This document shows, piece after piece, positions 7,749-15,768 of a DNA stretch of 64,000 bases (the first letter of the stretch is position 1; every line of letters begins with the position of its first letter). The translations under genes and the position numbers were made by a program. The notes beneath the pieces are model-generated. The model was not told the DNA's origin. It saw only the letters and a list, made by a program, of their open reading frames with translations, and made no database searches. This stretch comes from Prosthecobacter sp. (GTDB taxonomy: Bacteria; Verrucomicrobiota; Verrucomicrobiia; Verrucomicrobiales; Verrucomicrobiaceae): positions 1 to 64,000 of the forward strand of contig JAIPJY010000039.1 in assembly GCA_021733925.1 (NCBI GenBank). Direction: 5' to 3'.

Positions 7749-8396
7749 TTATTTGATGAATTTTGTGTGCGATCCGTCGCAGGTGGGCATTTTTTGGGAG
7801 TGGCCGCAGATGCAGTCGTGGATGCCTTTGCCGGCGAGGATGCGGGGCGTGCAGGCATCGATGCGGGAGGTGCGGGTGGCGGACTGCTTGGCGGCGTTGA
7901 AGTGCAGCAGGTAGGCGCGCTGGCGGCCGGGGGTGAGGGCGGCGAAGGCTTCGTCCAGCGCGGGGCTTTTGTTGAGCTTGGTTTGCAGCTCTTCGGGGAT
8001 GGGCTCGGGGGTGGTTTTGTAGACGGGTTTGACGCCGGCTTTTTCGTTTTCGATGGCGGCGAGGAGGAAGGACTTCAGGTCGGGCTCCAGTGCTTTGATT
8101 TCAGCCACGCTGGTGAAGGGGATGAAGCGCCCGGCCTGGGTGTGCTCGCCGGGCTTTTGTAGAAGGCTGCAGGGATCTGCGAGCAGGGAGCCGTTGCAGA
8201 ACATGAGCCTGCAGTGGTTTTTGAAGCCGCCGATGAGTACGATGTTGTGGCCGTCGTGGGTGTAGCAGGGCTGGTCCCATTTGAGTTCTTCAGTGAGGCC
8301 GGAGTCGAGGATGATGCGTCGCAGGGCTTTCATCTCCGGCTGCCACTTTTTGGCGCTGGCGATGTGGGCATCGATGGCGGGTTTTTTGCGGCTCAT
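7749..8396 (-). CDS. YdeI/OmpD-associated (DUF1801-type) protein with a C-terminal CDGSH iron-sulfur motif
   Basis: A 215-residue cytoplasmic protein. Residues 15-115 match the DUF1801 fold of YdeI-type proteins (LKWDQPCYTHDGHNIVLIGG, then LMFCNGSLL). Residues 145-185 match the second YdeI segment (LDEAFAALTPGRQRAYLLHF then ATRTSRIDACTPRIL). The last 25 residues carry CICGHSQKMPTCDGSH, which fits the CDGSH 2Fe-2S consensus C-x-C-x2-S-x3-P-x-C-D-G-S-H, with three Cys and one His ligand. Family knowledge links YdeI to peptide or bacteriocin tolerance. Adding a 2Fe-2S site is unusual and suggests a redox-sensing role; that is inference. Confidence 0.8.
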   Translation of the reverse strand: MSRKKPAIDAHIASAKKWQPEMKALRRIILDSGLTEELKWDQPCYTHDGHNIVLIGGFKNHCRLMFCNGSLLADPCSLLQKPGEHTQAGRFIPFTSVAEIKALEPDLKSFLLAAIENEKAGVKPVYKTTPEPIPEELQTKLNKSPALDEAFAALTPGRQRAYLLHFNAAKQSATRTSRIDACTPRILAGKGIHDCICGHSQKMPTCDGSHTKFIK

Positions 8397-8419
8397 GGGG
8401 GGATGAATCGGAATTGAAG

Positions 8420-8962
8420 CTAAGGCTGCTTGCTGGGGGCAGTGGCTGCTGGATCAGGCAGTCGGTCGGCAAAAGGGTAGGGAAGGAAATGAGAGCGATC
8501 GATGACGAAGCCTCTTCGCCGAGTGGCAGGGTCTGATGCGGCGAAGTCGGCGATGGTTTCATCCCCGCGCAGAAGCTGGGTGCCGTTGAGTTTCACGTTT
8601 GGAAAGTCGAGGCTGCAGTGTGAGATCAAATGGAAATCGGTGGAAAGGCAGAGCAGAAAGCCGTGGTGGCGTGGCGGGGGATATTCACTGTTTTCTGCGG
8701 AAGACCGAATGAACAGAGCGGTGGCCAGGATAAAACGCTCGTTGCCGCGCTCGATGGTGCCGAGACAGGCAACGGACTGCAGGTTGTAGGAAAACTTGGT
8801 GCCCTTGTCTTGATAGGTATGAGGAGTGAGATGATCGAGCTTCGATGTCACTAATGCGGAGGTGATCTGACCCACGAGATTTGGCTGGGGAGTGTATGCG
8901 CCGGGTTCACCCGCAAGGGCCAGGCATCCGCTGAGGAGGAGGGCAAGGAGTGTGCTGCGCAT
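8420..8962 (-). CDS. Hypothetical secreted protein
   Basis: A 180-residue protein opening with a signal peptide (MRSTLLALLLSGCLALAGEP). Residues 14-17 (CLAL) give no standard lipobox, so signal peptidase I is more likely. The mature part has SVACLGTIERGNERFILATA and HGFLLCLSTDFHLISHCSLD. No family is recognised. The start at 8962 is preferred over a much longer frame, which would overlap the lipoprotein gene at 8991-9455 and reads as out-of-frame protein. It ends 24 bp from the start of the YdeI gene and may be in the same transcript. Confidence 0.6.
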   Translation of the reverse strand: MRSTLLALLLSGCLALAGEPGAYTPQPNLVGQITSALVTSKLDHLTPHTYQDKGTKFSYNLQSVACLGTIERGNERFILATALFIRSSAENSEYPPPRHHGFLLCLSTDFHLISHCSLDFPNVKLNGTQLLRGDETIADFAASDPATRRRGFVIDRSHFLPYPFADRLPDPAATAPSKQP

Positions 8963-8990
8963 GGTGGGATGAATCGGAATCGAAGCGGAT

Positions 8991-9455
8991 TTAGTTTGAA
9001 AAGGTCGAAAAATAAATGGCCGCAGCGGAAGGCGAGAGGGCGACGATGCCGCATGAACGGCCCGTGAGTTTTTTGGGCTCGTAATATTCGCAGTCTTTGA
9101 AGGCGGCTGCGGCGGGCCACCAGGTGGGGGCTTTGAAGTGACCGAGAAAAAGAGGAGCATCAGCGGGGCTCGTGCGTGGAGAAAGTACCTTTTGCCACTT
9201 GGAGAGGTCCGAAGCTGGAAAAGAAATGACGCCCGTGAGAGTGGAATTTGAAGGGCCGGGAGCGAGCCCGCCACTGATGACGTCTTCGGCCATGTGGGCA
9301 TCGAGGAGCGGGCCGGGGAGTTTGCAGTACTTGGAGAGGATCGCGGTGGCGCGTGTGACGCGCTCTGATTGCGTGCCAGTGATCTCGTCGCGCGTTTGAT
9401 TTGGGCCACAGGCGCTGAGGGTGCAGACGAGGAGGATGGACAGGAGGGCTTTCAA
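8991..9455 (-). CDS. Hypothetical lipoprotein
   Basis: A 154-residue protein with a textbook lipoprotein signal (MKALLSILLVCTLSACGPNQ, lipobox LSAC, lipidated Cys16). The mature part contains two Trp-rich strands, SDLSKWQKVLSP and FKAPTWWPAAAAF, and ends in a hydrophobic segment. The domain is not recognised. It lies 28 bp upstream of the secreted protein at 8420-8962 on the same strand, so the two are probably co-transcribed. Confidence 0.65.
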   Translation of the reverse strand: MKALLSILLVCTLSACGPNQTRDEITGTQSERVTRATAILSKYCKLPGPLLDAHMAEDVISGGLAPGPSNSTLTGVISFPASDLSKWQKVLSPRTSPADAPLFLGHFKAPTWWPAAAAFKDCEYYEPKKLTGRSCGIVALSPSAAAIYFSTFSN

Positions 9456-9721
9456 GTGGCGGGAGGAATGATGCGGACGCGCTGACCGACAGAAAGGAGA
9501 GCCGAGGCTTGGCGAACCGGAGCACAGCGGTGCGGGGCGGGGCGAAGACCGCCGTAAGGCAAATAGACGTAGTCAAACAGTCGCAGCCAATCTGTCGTAC
9601 TTGGCGGTGTCTTTGCAAATCAAACGAAGTCCCATGCCATCGGGAAAAAAGCCTGCCGTTCACCGCACCAAGGACGGCGCAGCTTTTTGAGCGCCTGCGA
9701 AGCGACAGACCCGAAATCTCG

Positions 9722-9800
9722 GACGCGCACAACGCGTCCCTACCAGCCCTATAGGGTGAGGCGCGCGAAAAAGGGAAGGTAGGGACGCGTTGTGAGCGTC
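9722..9800. repeat. Inverted repeat of the GGGACGCGTTGTG type in a gene-free gap
   Basis: GACGCGCACAACGCGTCCCTACC (9722-9744) pairs with the segment at 9778-9800 with one mismatch around a 33-nt loop. The gap 9456-9951 holds no convincing gene. It also starts with GCGCTGACCGACAGAAAGGAG, related to the hairpin repeat at 39811-39840. These look like dispersed intergenic repeats. Confidence 0.7.
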
Positions 9801-9951
9801 CCTGGAATCCTTTGTTCCAGCGCGGGCTGCGGCCCATGGCATTCTCCCCTTTTCAAAAAACTCCCTCTCTCACGACCTGCCACCACCCCCGCATCTTTTC
9901 TCCAGAGTGCAGTCTTCTATTTACAAAGAGCCGTCTTGGGGAGGCGGCAGC

Positions 9952-12306
9952 TCACTTCCTTCGTGTGGGGCTGTCCCTTTTGATGCGATCTCTCTTGATG
10001 GTGTCTTTTTTAATGGTGTCCTTCTTGGGCATGTCCCGGCGTGGGGGCGGGCTGGCGAAGGGGATGTTGGGGAGGGTGGCGATCACCACTGGAGTGGGAG
10101 CGGGCGTGAGGGAGGCGGATTTTTGGGGAGCATCGGCTGGCTTCTTCTTGGGCTCTTCTTTCTTCTTCGGCTCTTCCTTCACCTCCTCGGGCTTCACGGG
10201 GACGCGGACTTGGAACTGGGTTTCTTTGCCGAGGTTCTTTGTCAAAGTGGCGGGGTAGTCCCAGGCGGCTTTGTCGGGGGCGTAGACGACGACTTTGCTG
10301 CGCATGGCGGCCATGGCGGTGGCCTGGGGGATGTCGAGGTATTTGAGGACGTTGAGCATGGCGGGGCCGACGGATTCGGGATCGCCGGAGACGGTGCCGT
10401 TGTGGGTGAGGGGCATGTCGTGGAGATCGAGGCGCTTGACGTTGTCTTCAAAGAGGGAGGCGTAGAGGGCATCCACCGCCATGTCGCGATGGGCCTGGAT
10501 CCAGAGCGGGGTTTCGCCGAAGCCGGGGATGGCGCGGATGGTTTGCAGGGTGCGGCGGACGTCCCAGACGCGCATGCCATCGAGGGTCTGGCCGAGGAGG
10601 TAGAAGCGGCGGAGGCGCTGGGTCTGGGCCTTGGGGCTGCCGGTCCAGGCGGTGGGGCCGACGCCACGTGGGCAGATGTAGGCCATGCCCCATTTGAAAT
10701 TGGTGAACATTTTCTTTTCCTGCTCAAAGGCGGCGTCGTCTTTGGGGGCGCCGGGGAAGACTTCGATGAGCTTGCCAAAGCGGGAGTGGTAGGTGGCGCA
10801 GAAGTCATCCCACCCGGCTTCATCGAGGACGTTGAGCGCGACGAGGTCGAGGTCTTCGGCGCGGAGGCCATCGCGATGGACGACGTAGAGGCGCAGGCGG
10901 AAGGGGGACTGGCTGTCGAAGTCGTAGGCGGTCATGCGGATGCCATAGACTTCGGCGCTGCTTTCCTTCTGCGGATTGACGGAGGCGATTTCCTTGGGCC
11001 AGCCGTTGAAGACTTTGGCTTTGAGATCGTTCATCCAGGTGTCGCTCTGCTTGGACCAATCGGCGGCATTGGTGGCGGGTGCGGGGGCCTTGGCCATGGG
11101 GACGAAGGTTTCGTCGGCCTTGGTGTTGATCTCGTCCTTGGGGATTTCGGTGAAGACTCGGAGGGAGGCGGGCTGGATGGTTTTCTTCGCGCCTTCGTCG
11201 AGCACGGCCATGGAGTCCGCGCCTTTGAGGAAGCGCTCGAACCAATGGAAGGCGCCGATGTTCAGCGGCTGCAGATCTCTGTGCGGACCTTCGGCGACCT
11301 GAAGGCCGATGTTTCCCTCTTTGCCGAGGAGGGTGTAGATTTTGCGCACGTTCTGGTAGATGCGGAAGACGCCGTCGATGGGGAAGATGGTGTCTTTGTC
11401 GGTATTGACGATGAGCAGGGGGCGCGGTGCGTCGAGGGCGACCATGCGCTCGAAATTCCAGCGGTAAGTGTTCACGAAGAACATGCAGTCGCAGTGGCCT
11501 TCGATGCAGCCGTCGATGACCTGATTTTGCATGTCGGTGACGCCGGCGGTGGGGGCGCTGGCTTGGATGCGCTCATCCAGGGCGGTGATCCACCAGGAGT
11601 AGGCACCGCCGCCGCTGCGGCCGGTGACGCCGAAGCGGGTCTTGTCCACTTCCTTGCGGGTTTCGAGGTAGTCGAGGGCGCGGATGCAGCTCCAGGCTTC
11701 GAGTCCGGCGGGGGTGTAGCCGCGTGAGAACCACCACCAGCGGCCTTTGCTGTAGGTGCCGTGGTGTTCACCACGGATCTCGCCGAGCTGCACGGTGTCG
11801 ATGATGAGGCAGGCGTAGCCATGGCGTGCGTACCAGACACCGTGGTGCTCGTAGCCGGTTTTGTTGCCCATGCTGATGCCTTCCTTGACCACATTGGCAT
11901 GACCGCAGACGTAGAGGATGGTGGGCAGGGGCTTCTCCACCTTCTCAGGGAGGTAGAGATTGGCGGTGACGTAGAGTCCGGGCATGGACTGGAAGTGCAT
12001 TTTTTCCACGATGTAGCCGTCGCCTTTGAGCTCGCCGGTCTTGGTGGGGTGGAGCGGGGTTTTCTCTGGCAGGGGATCGAGGCCGAGCATCTCGAACATC
12101 TGGCGGCGGTATTCGGGGGCTTTGGCCTCCCAGTCGGCGGCGGTCTCGATCTGCGCGAGGCCGTTTTCTGCGGTGATCTCGCGTGACTGCTCGGCGAAGT
12201 AGCGGTTGATGAGCCTGTTGCCCAGGGTGTCCGGGGTCTTTTCAGGGTAGGGCGAGGCTGCGAGGACGAGGGACGGCAGCAGGCAGAGGAGCAGGGAAGT
12301 GCGCAT
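9952..12306 (-). CDS. Secreted alpha/beta hydrolase, acetyl-xylan-esterase-like
   Basis: A 784-residue exported hydrolase with a signal peptide (MRTSLLLCLLPSLVLAASPY). Residues 100-360 are an alpha/beta-hydrolase domain of the acetyl xylan esterase type. The nucleophile elbow is GRSGGG, a probable acid is in LLIVNTDKDTIFP, and the His is in EGPHRDLQPL. The middle region (about 400-690) is a second, partly hydrolase-like domain without an obvious catalytic triad. The last 80 residues are a Lys/Pro/Glu-rich tail with short repeats (KKDTIKKDTIKRDRIKRDS). The family removes acyl groups from polysaccharides; this protein is about twice the usual length. It is probably monocistronic. Confidence 0.8.
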   Translation of the reverse strand: MRTSLLLCLLPSLVLAASPYPEKTPDTLGNRLINRYFAEQSREITAENGLAQIETAADWEAKAPEYRRQMFEMLGLDPLPEKTPLHPTKTGELKGDGYIVEKMHFQSMPGLYVTANLYLPEKVEKPLPTILYVCGHANVVKEGISMGNKTGYEHHGVWYARHGYACLIIDTVQLGEIRGEHHGTYSKGRWWWFSRGYTPAGLEAWSCIRALDYLETRKEVDKTRFGVTGRSGGGAYSWWITALDERIQASAPTAGVTDMQNQVIDGCIEGHCDCMFFVNTYRWNFERMVALDAPRPLLIVNTDKDTIFPIDGVFRIYQNVRKIYTLLGKEGNIGLQVAEGPHRDLQPLNIGAFHWFERFLKGADSMAVLDEGAKKTIQPASLRVFTEIPKDEINTKADETFVPMAKAPAPATNAADWSKQSDTWMNDLKAKVFNGWPKEIASVNPQKESSAEVYGIRMTAYDFDSQSPFRLRLYVVHRDGLRAEDLDLVALNVLDEAGWDDFCATYHSRFGKLIEVFPGAPKDDAAFEQEKKMFTNFKWGMAYICPRGVGPTAWTGSPKAQTQRLRRFYLLGQTLDGMRVWDVRRTLQTIRAIPGFGETPLWIQAHRDMAVDALYASLFEDNVKRLDLHDMPLTHNGTVSGDPESVGPAMLNVLKYLDIPQATAMAAMRSKVVVYAPDKAAWDYPATLTKNLGKETQFQVRVPVKPEEVKEEPKKKEEPKKKPADAPQKSASLTPAPTPVVIATLPNIPFASPPPRRDMPKKDTIKKDTIKRDRIKRDSPTRRK

Positions 12307-12399
12307 GAGAGAGGATGACAGCCAAAACGCGCTTCAAAGGCAAGAGTGATCGTCTTTTGCGCAGAAGCGCAGGAAGTGCAGAAAAACGTAAAACAGTGG

Positions 12400-12426
12400 T
12401 TGCATAAAAACTGGATCGTCTATATT
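12400..12426 (+). promoter_or_regulatory. Possible sigma70-type promoter of tRNA-Leu
   Basis: TTGCAT (12400-12405), a 15-bp spacer and TATATT (12421-12426) end 23 bp before the tRNA. The spacer is short, so the exact boxes may differ, but the position and A/T-rich context fit. Confidence 0.4.
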
Positions 12427-12449
12427 CGCGGCCCCTGTTTTCAGCACCT

Positions 12450-12534
12450 GCTCGGGTGGCGGAATTGGTATACGCGCAAGACTAAGGATCTTGTGCCGAA
12501 AGGCTTAAGGGTTCGAGTCCCTTCCCGAGCACCA
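12450..12534 (+). tRNA. tRNA-Leu, anticodon AAG
   Basis: The 85-nt sequence starts GCTCGGG and ends CCCGAGC-A-CCA, so the acceptor stem is perfect and CCA is encoded. The D-arm is TGGCGGAATTGGTA, the anticodon arm CAAGA-CTAAGGA-TCTTG gives the loop CTAAGGA with AAG at positions 34-36, the variable arm (TGTGCCGAAAGGCTTA) is long as in class II leucine tRNAs, and the T-arm is GGGTTCGAGTCCC. A34 is rare in bacterial leucine tRNAs and implies editing to inosine by TadA. A degraded second copy lies at 14641-14719. Confidence 0.92.
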
Positions 12535-12690
12535 CTCTTTGAAGTACAAAGAGTCACGATGGCAGGTGTGACAAAATCTTTGTCTGAGCTACTCAACGTG
12601 AAGAAAATCAAATCAATTGGAAAGTCCGGGATTTGCGGCACATGATTCTGGCAGAATGGGTGGCATATTTATTTTTTATACCAAATCCGG

Positions 12691-13983
12691 ATGATCACCA
12701 AAATCGAAGCGCGGAACTACCGCTGTCTGGCTCATGTCTCCCAAGGACTTGGTAACTTTCACATCATTACTGGCCCGAACGGCAGCGGAAAGAGCACGTT
12801 CTTGGAAGTTCCGCAGGTGATGGCGGCCTTTGCCGCAGGAGGTCTCGAAGATGTATGGGACAAGACGCGGACGCGAAGCATGGGGGAGATCCTATTTCAG
12901 GGAAAAGGAACGTATTTCGATCTGGCGGTAGAAGCAAGGATACCCGATGCAGTAAGAAGTCTGCACATCAATGGCAAAAGTTCTGCTTACTCGCATGTTC
13001 GCTACGAAGTTCGACTGGGGTTGGGCGAGGAGAAGGATGATCCGTTAGACTGGGAGCCGCGCATTTTGGCCGAGAACTTGTGGCTCTTTTCGCCGAATGG
13101 TGACGCTGCTGCACAGGGGGAGCAGCAAAGAGGGAAATTTCCAGACGATGTCTGGCTTCCCGATCTGGGCCCGATGAGCCAGATCATCCACAGGCAAGCT
13201 CCCTCCGGGAAATGGAAAAGAACGGCCAGCAAATCGAAAAATCAGAACAGTAATTTTACGGCAGAGACTACCGGCTACAATCTCCAAATCAAAAATCCGG
13301 CATCAAAATCAGCTCTCAGTACTCTGCCAGAGGATGAGGTTCGATTCCCGCTCTCGAATTGGTTCAAGACCGAACTGGCGGAGCATGTGCAGAAGATTTT
13401 GCTGAATGCTGAATCCATGATGCTTCCTTCGTCGCCGTTGAAGGGCAGACGTTTTGCCGTAGACGGATCGAATCTCCCGCAAGTGGTGCGAGAGCTGAAA
13501 AAAGACACCCCTTCATGGACGGGATGGCTTGAACATCTTCGTACCATCTTGCCGATCGAAGACATTGAAGTCATTGAACGTGACGAGGACAAAACACTTT
13601 ATCTCAAGGTGAAATACAAGTCTGGTCATGAGGTGAAGTCCTGGCACTTGTCCGACGGTACGCTGCGGCTGCTGGCATTGACGCTGCTGGCCTACATACC
13701 TGACGAAGGCAGCATCTATTTGATTGAAGAGCCCGAGAATGGTGTGCATCCACAGGCCATCGAGGCCTTGTATCAGTCTTTGTCGGCCTTGACGGAGGGG
13801 CAGGTGCTGCTGGCCACCCATTCACCTGTGCTGGTGGCGCAGGCGACACCGGCCCAGTTGCTGTGCTTTGCCAAATGCAATGATGCTACAGACATCGTGC
13901 GAGGCGATCTGCATCCCAAGCTCAAGAACTGGAAAAGCTCAGTAAACCTGGCCCAGTTGTATGCTGCGGGAATTCTCAGCTAA
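12691..13983 (+). CDS. AAA/ABC-type ATPase of a putative anti-phage pair
   Basis: A 430-residue ATPase of the AAA_21/SMC-like group. It has Walker A GPNGSGKST at 28-36, an ABC-type signature LSDGTLR near 316-322, Walker B and catalytic Glu in IYLIEEPENGVHP, and a switch His in ATHSP near 380. The N-terminus MITKIEARNYRCL is typical of RecF/OLD-like ATPases. The middle (110-250) is a variable insertion with likely helices. It stands 11 bp before a small TOPRIM-like gene and between two tRNA-Leu copies. Related ATPases with small TOPRIM partners act in phage defence (for example OLD, PARIS, Septu-like systems). The exact system is not one that I can name. Start ATG 12691. Confidence 0.85.
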   Translation: MITKIEARNYRCLAHVSQGLGNFHIITGPNGSGKSTFLEVPQVMAAFAAGGLEDVWDKTRTRSMGEILFQGKGTYFDLAVEARIPDAVRSLHINGKSSAYSHVRYEVRLGLGEEKDDPLDWEPRILAENLWLFSPNGDAAAQGEQQRGKFPDDVWLPDLGPMSQIIHRQAPSGKWKRTASKSKNQNSNFTAETTGYNLQIKNPASKSALSTLPEDEVRFPLSNWFKTELAEHVQKILLNAESMMLPSSPLKGRRFAVDGSNLPQVVRELKKDTPSWTGWLEHLRTILPIEDIEVIERDEDKTLYLKVKYKSGHEVKSWHLSDGTLRLLALTLLAYIPDEGSIYLIEEPENGVHPQAIEALYQSLSALTEGQVLLATHSPVLVAQATPAQLLCFAKCNDATDIVRGDLHPKLKNWKSSVNLAQLYAAGILS

Positions 13984-13994
13984 CCGCGCCGCGC

Positions 13995-14630
13995 ATGGAA
14001 GATCTTGTCATCCTTACTCCTGACAGCGCCTACAAGCAGGTTCTGCCTGCCATTCTGGCAAGGCATCAGGCACTTGGCATCCGCTCTCTGACTCCTGAGA
14101 TTGTTTCTGATCCATACCATGATTCCAGCGATCAAGCAGTGGAGCTTCTGCGAGCTTATCAATCAACCCACCGTCGGGCGTTGATGGTCAGGGATATCGA
14201 GGGCAGCGGGCGTGAAGAACTAGGGGCGGCCGCTTTGGAAAGACACTTGCACCAACAGTTGATGCAAAGCGGATGGCAGAGTGATCATACAGCAGTCCTC
14301 GTTTTGGAGCCTGAACTGGAATCTTGGCTGAGATTTGGCTCCTCCCATATGGGGATGGTGCTAAAAGAGCTGGCCAGAAAGAATCGTGACAAACTGGCCG
14401 ACTGGGAAACGAAACTCGAGCACATATGTGCAGAGCACGGTGGCATGAATGAGCTGGGCAAACCGCTGCGACCTAAAGAAGTATTTCGGGATCTTCTGAA
14501 AGAATACAACATCCCTCCCTCCAATGCCGTGCTGGGCAAACTCGCCGAAAAGGAAAGTCTTCAGGCTTGCCGGGTGCCATCGTTCGTCCGCTTCCGTGAG
14601 CTGATGCAACAGTGGTTTCCTGCTTCCTGA
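13995..14630 (+). CDS. TOPRIM-like partner protein of the upstream ATPase
   Basis: A 211-residue soluble protein. It opens with a Rossmann-like strand (MEDLVILTPD). Residues 62-72 (ALMVRDIEGSG) carry an acidic DxEG motif and residues 101-110 (VLVLEPELES) a second acidic strand. This spacing resembles a TOPRIM/OLD-type nuclease core (DUF4276/DUF4435-like), inferred by eye. The C-terminal part (RPKEVFRDLLKEYNIPPSNA) is helical. It starts 11 bp after the ATPase stop, so the two are an operon. A plausible role is an effector nuclease controlled by the ATPase, as in AriA/AriB-type pairs. Confidence 0.65.
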   Translation: MEDLVILTPDSAYKQVLPAILARHQALGIRSLTPEIVSDPYHDSSDQAVELLRAYQSTHRRALMVRDIEGSGREELGAAALERHLHQQLMQSGWQSDHTAVLVLEPELESWLRFGSSHMGMVLKELARKNRDKLADWETKLEHICAEHGGMNELGKPLRPKEVFRDLLKEYNIPPSNAVLGKLAEKESLQACRVPSFVRFRELMQQWFPAS

Positions 14631-14640
14631 CCGCGGGTTC

Positions 14641-14719
14641 CTCGGCGGCATTGGTATAAGCGCAAGACTAAGGATCTTGTGCCGGAAGGCTTAATGGTTC
14701 GAGTCCCTTCCCGAGCACC
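14641..14719 (+). pseudogene. Degraded second copy of tRNA-Leu(AAG)
   Basis: From CTCGG onward this 79-nt stretch matches the tRNA at 12450-12534 with a few changes and keeps the whole anticodon arm, T-loop and CCA. It lacks the first acceptor bases and about four bases after CTCGG, and has a mismatch in the T-stem (ATGGTTCGAGTCCC). It cannot fold a proper acceptor stem. It marks the right edge of the small island with the ATPase pair. Confidence 0.85.
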
Positions 14720-14859
14720 ACTGACACAATCTCGCCCTCACCGGGGACGGTGGATCAGCGCTGAAGAAGCTGGAGTTCTTTGCTGTGCGGGCGGTGAGAT
14801 GCGGGGAAGGGTGCAGAGGACGGTCGGTCTGCTGGCAAGTAACATCTGTGCACTGGTAT

Positions 14860-15762
14860 TCATTTGGAGACCCGGCAGAGGCCCAGTCTTGAAAAGATGC
14901 CAAGCACAGGCTGAGCCTGGTTCAGGGTGTAAAGGTGGATGCCGGGGACGTTATGGTCGAGAAGATCGGCGCATTGTTCGGTGGCGTGATGAAGGGCGAT
15001 GCGGCGGAAGGCTTCCGGGTCATCGCCAGCGCGATTGAGTGAACGGATGAGGCGTGCGGGGTAGCGCGTGCCGCCGACGAGTTCGGCCATGCGCTGCATG
15101 CCGGTGGCGGTGGTGAGAGGGAGGATGCCGGCGAGGATGGGCGCGGTGATGCCTGCGAGTGTGCAGCGGGCGCGGAAGTCGTGGAAGGCGGCATTGTCAA
15201 AGAAGGCCTGGGTGCAGAGCCAGTCGGCCCCGGCATCGACCTTGGCTTTGAGGTGGTCCATCTCGGTCATGCGATTGGGCGTGGCGGGATGGCCTTCGGG
15301 AAAACAGGCGACGCCGATGCCGAAGCCGCGTGGGTGCGGGTGCAGGCCGCGTTCGTTGAACTGGCGGATGAAGCGCACGAGCTCTGCGGCGTGGGTAAAG
15401 ACGCCGGTGTCGGTGTGGCCTGCGGGAAGGTCGCCGCGCAGAGCCAGGATGTTGCTGACTCCGGCGGCGGCGTAGCGTGTGAGCAGGGTCATGATTTCGG
15501 ACTCGCTGTGGCCGACGCAGGTGAGGTGCGGGATGGGGGAGAAGACATCGCTCTGCGTGAGCTCGGCGACGAGGCTTTGGGTGAGCTCGCGCGTGCTGCC
15601 GCCAGCGCCGTACGTCACGCTGGCAAAGGCGGGACGCAGCGGCGCGAGCTGATCGAGGGTGCTTTGCAGCGTCTTCACCGCCACGGGGGTGCGTGGCGGG
15701 AAGAACTCGAATGAGAACGCAGTGGTGCCACGGGTGGCGGAGAGGATGTCTTCGATGTGCAT
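14860..15762 (-). CDS. metF: 5,10-methylenetetrahydrofolate reductase
   Basis: A 300-residue enzyme of the MetF family that reduces methylene-THF to methyl-THF with FAD, the methyl donor for MetE. Motifs include FEFFPPRT near the start (the catalytic Glu), SVTYGAGGSTRE, HLTCVGHS, NILALRGDLP and TQAFFDN. The length is normal for bacterial MetF. It lies 6 bp downstream of metE (minus strand), so metE-metF is an operon, with regulation probably by the divergent MetR-like gene. Start ATG at 15762. Confidence 0.95.
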   Translation of the reverse strand: MHIEDILSATRGTTAFSFEFFPPRTPVAVKTLQSTLDQLAPLRPAFASVTYGAGGSTRELTQSLVAELTQSDVFSPIPHLTCVGHSESEIMTLLTRYAAAGVSNILALRGDLPAGHTDTGVFTHAAELVRFIRQFNERGLHPHPRGFGIGVACFPEGHPATPNRMTEMDHLKAKVDAGADWLCTQAFFDNAAFHDFRARCTLAGITAPILAGILPLTTATGMQRMAELVGGTRYPARLIRSLNRAGDDPEAFRRIALHHATEQCADLLDHNVPGIHLYTLNQAQPVLGIFSRLGLCRVSK

Positions 15763-15768
15763 GCGGCG

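Noticed and set aside
9907-11727. Long plus-strand frame of 606 codons rich in Gly, Val and Asp
   Set aside because: It is the antisense of the hydrolase gene at 9952-12306; the composition is the usual shadow of a GC-rich gene and it has no domain.
12559-12645. 28-codon frame between tRNA-Leu and the ATPase gene
   Set aside because: Very short, no ribosome site and no recognisable features; could be a leader peptide but unsupported.
14641-14719. Second tRNA-Leu as a functional gene
   Set aside because: It lacks the 5' acceptor strand bases and part of the D-arm entry, so it cannot form an acceptor stem.
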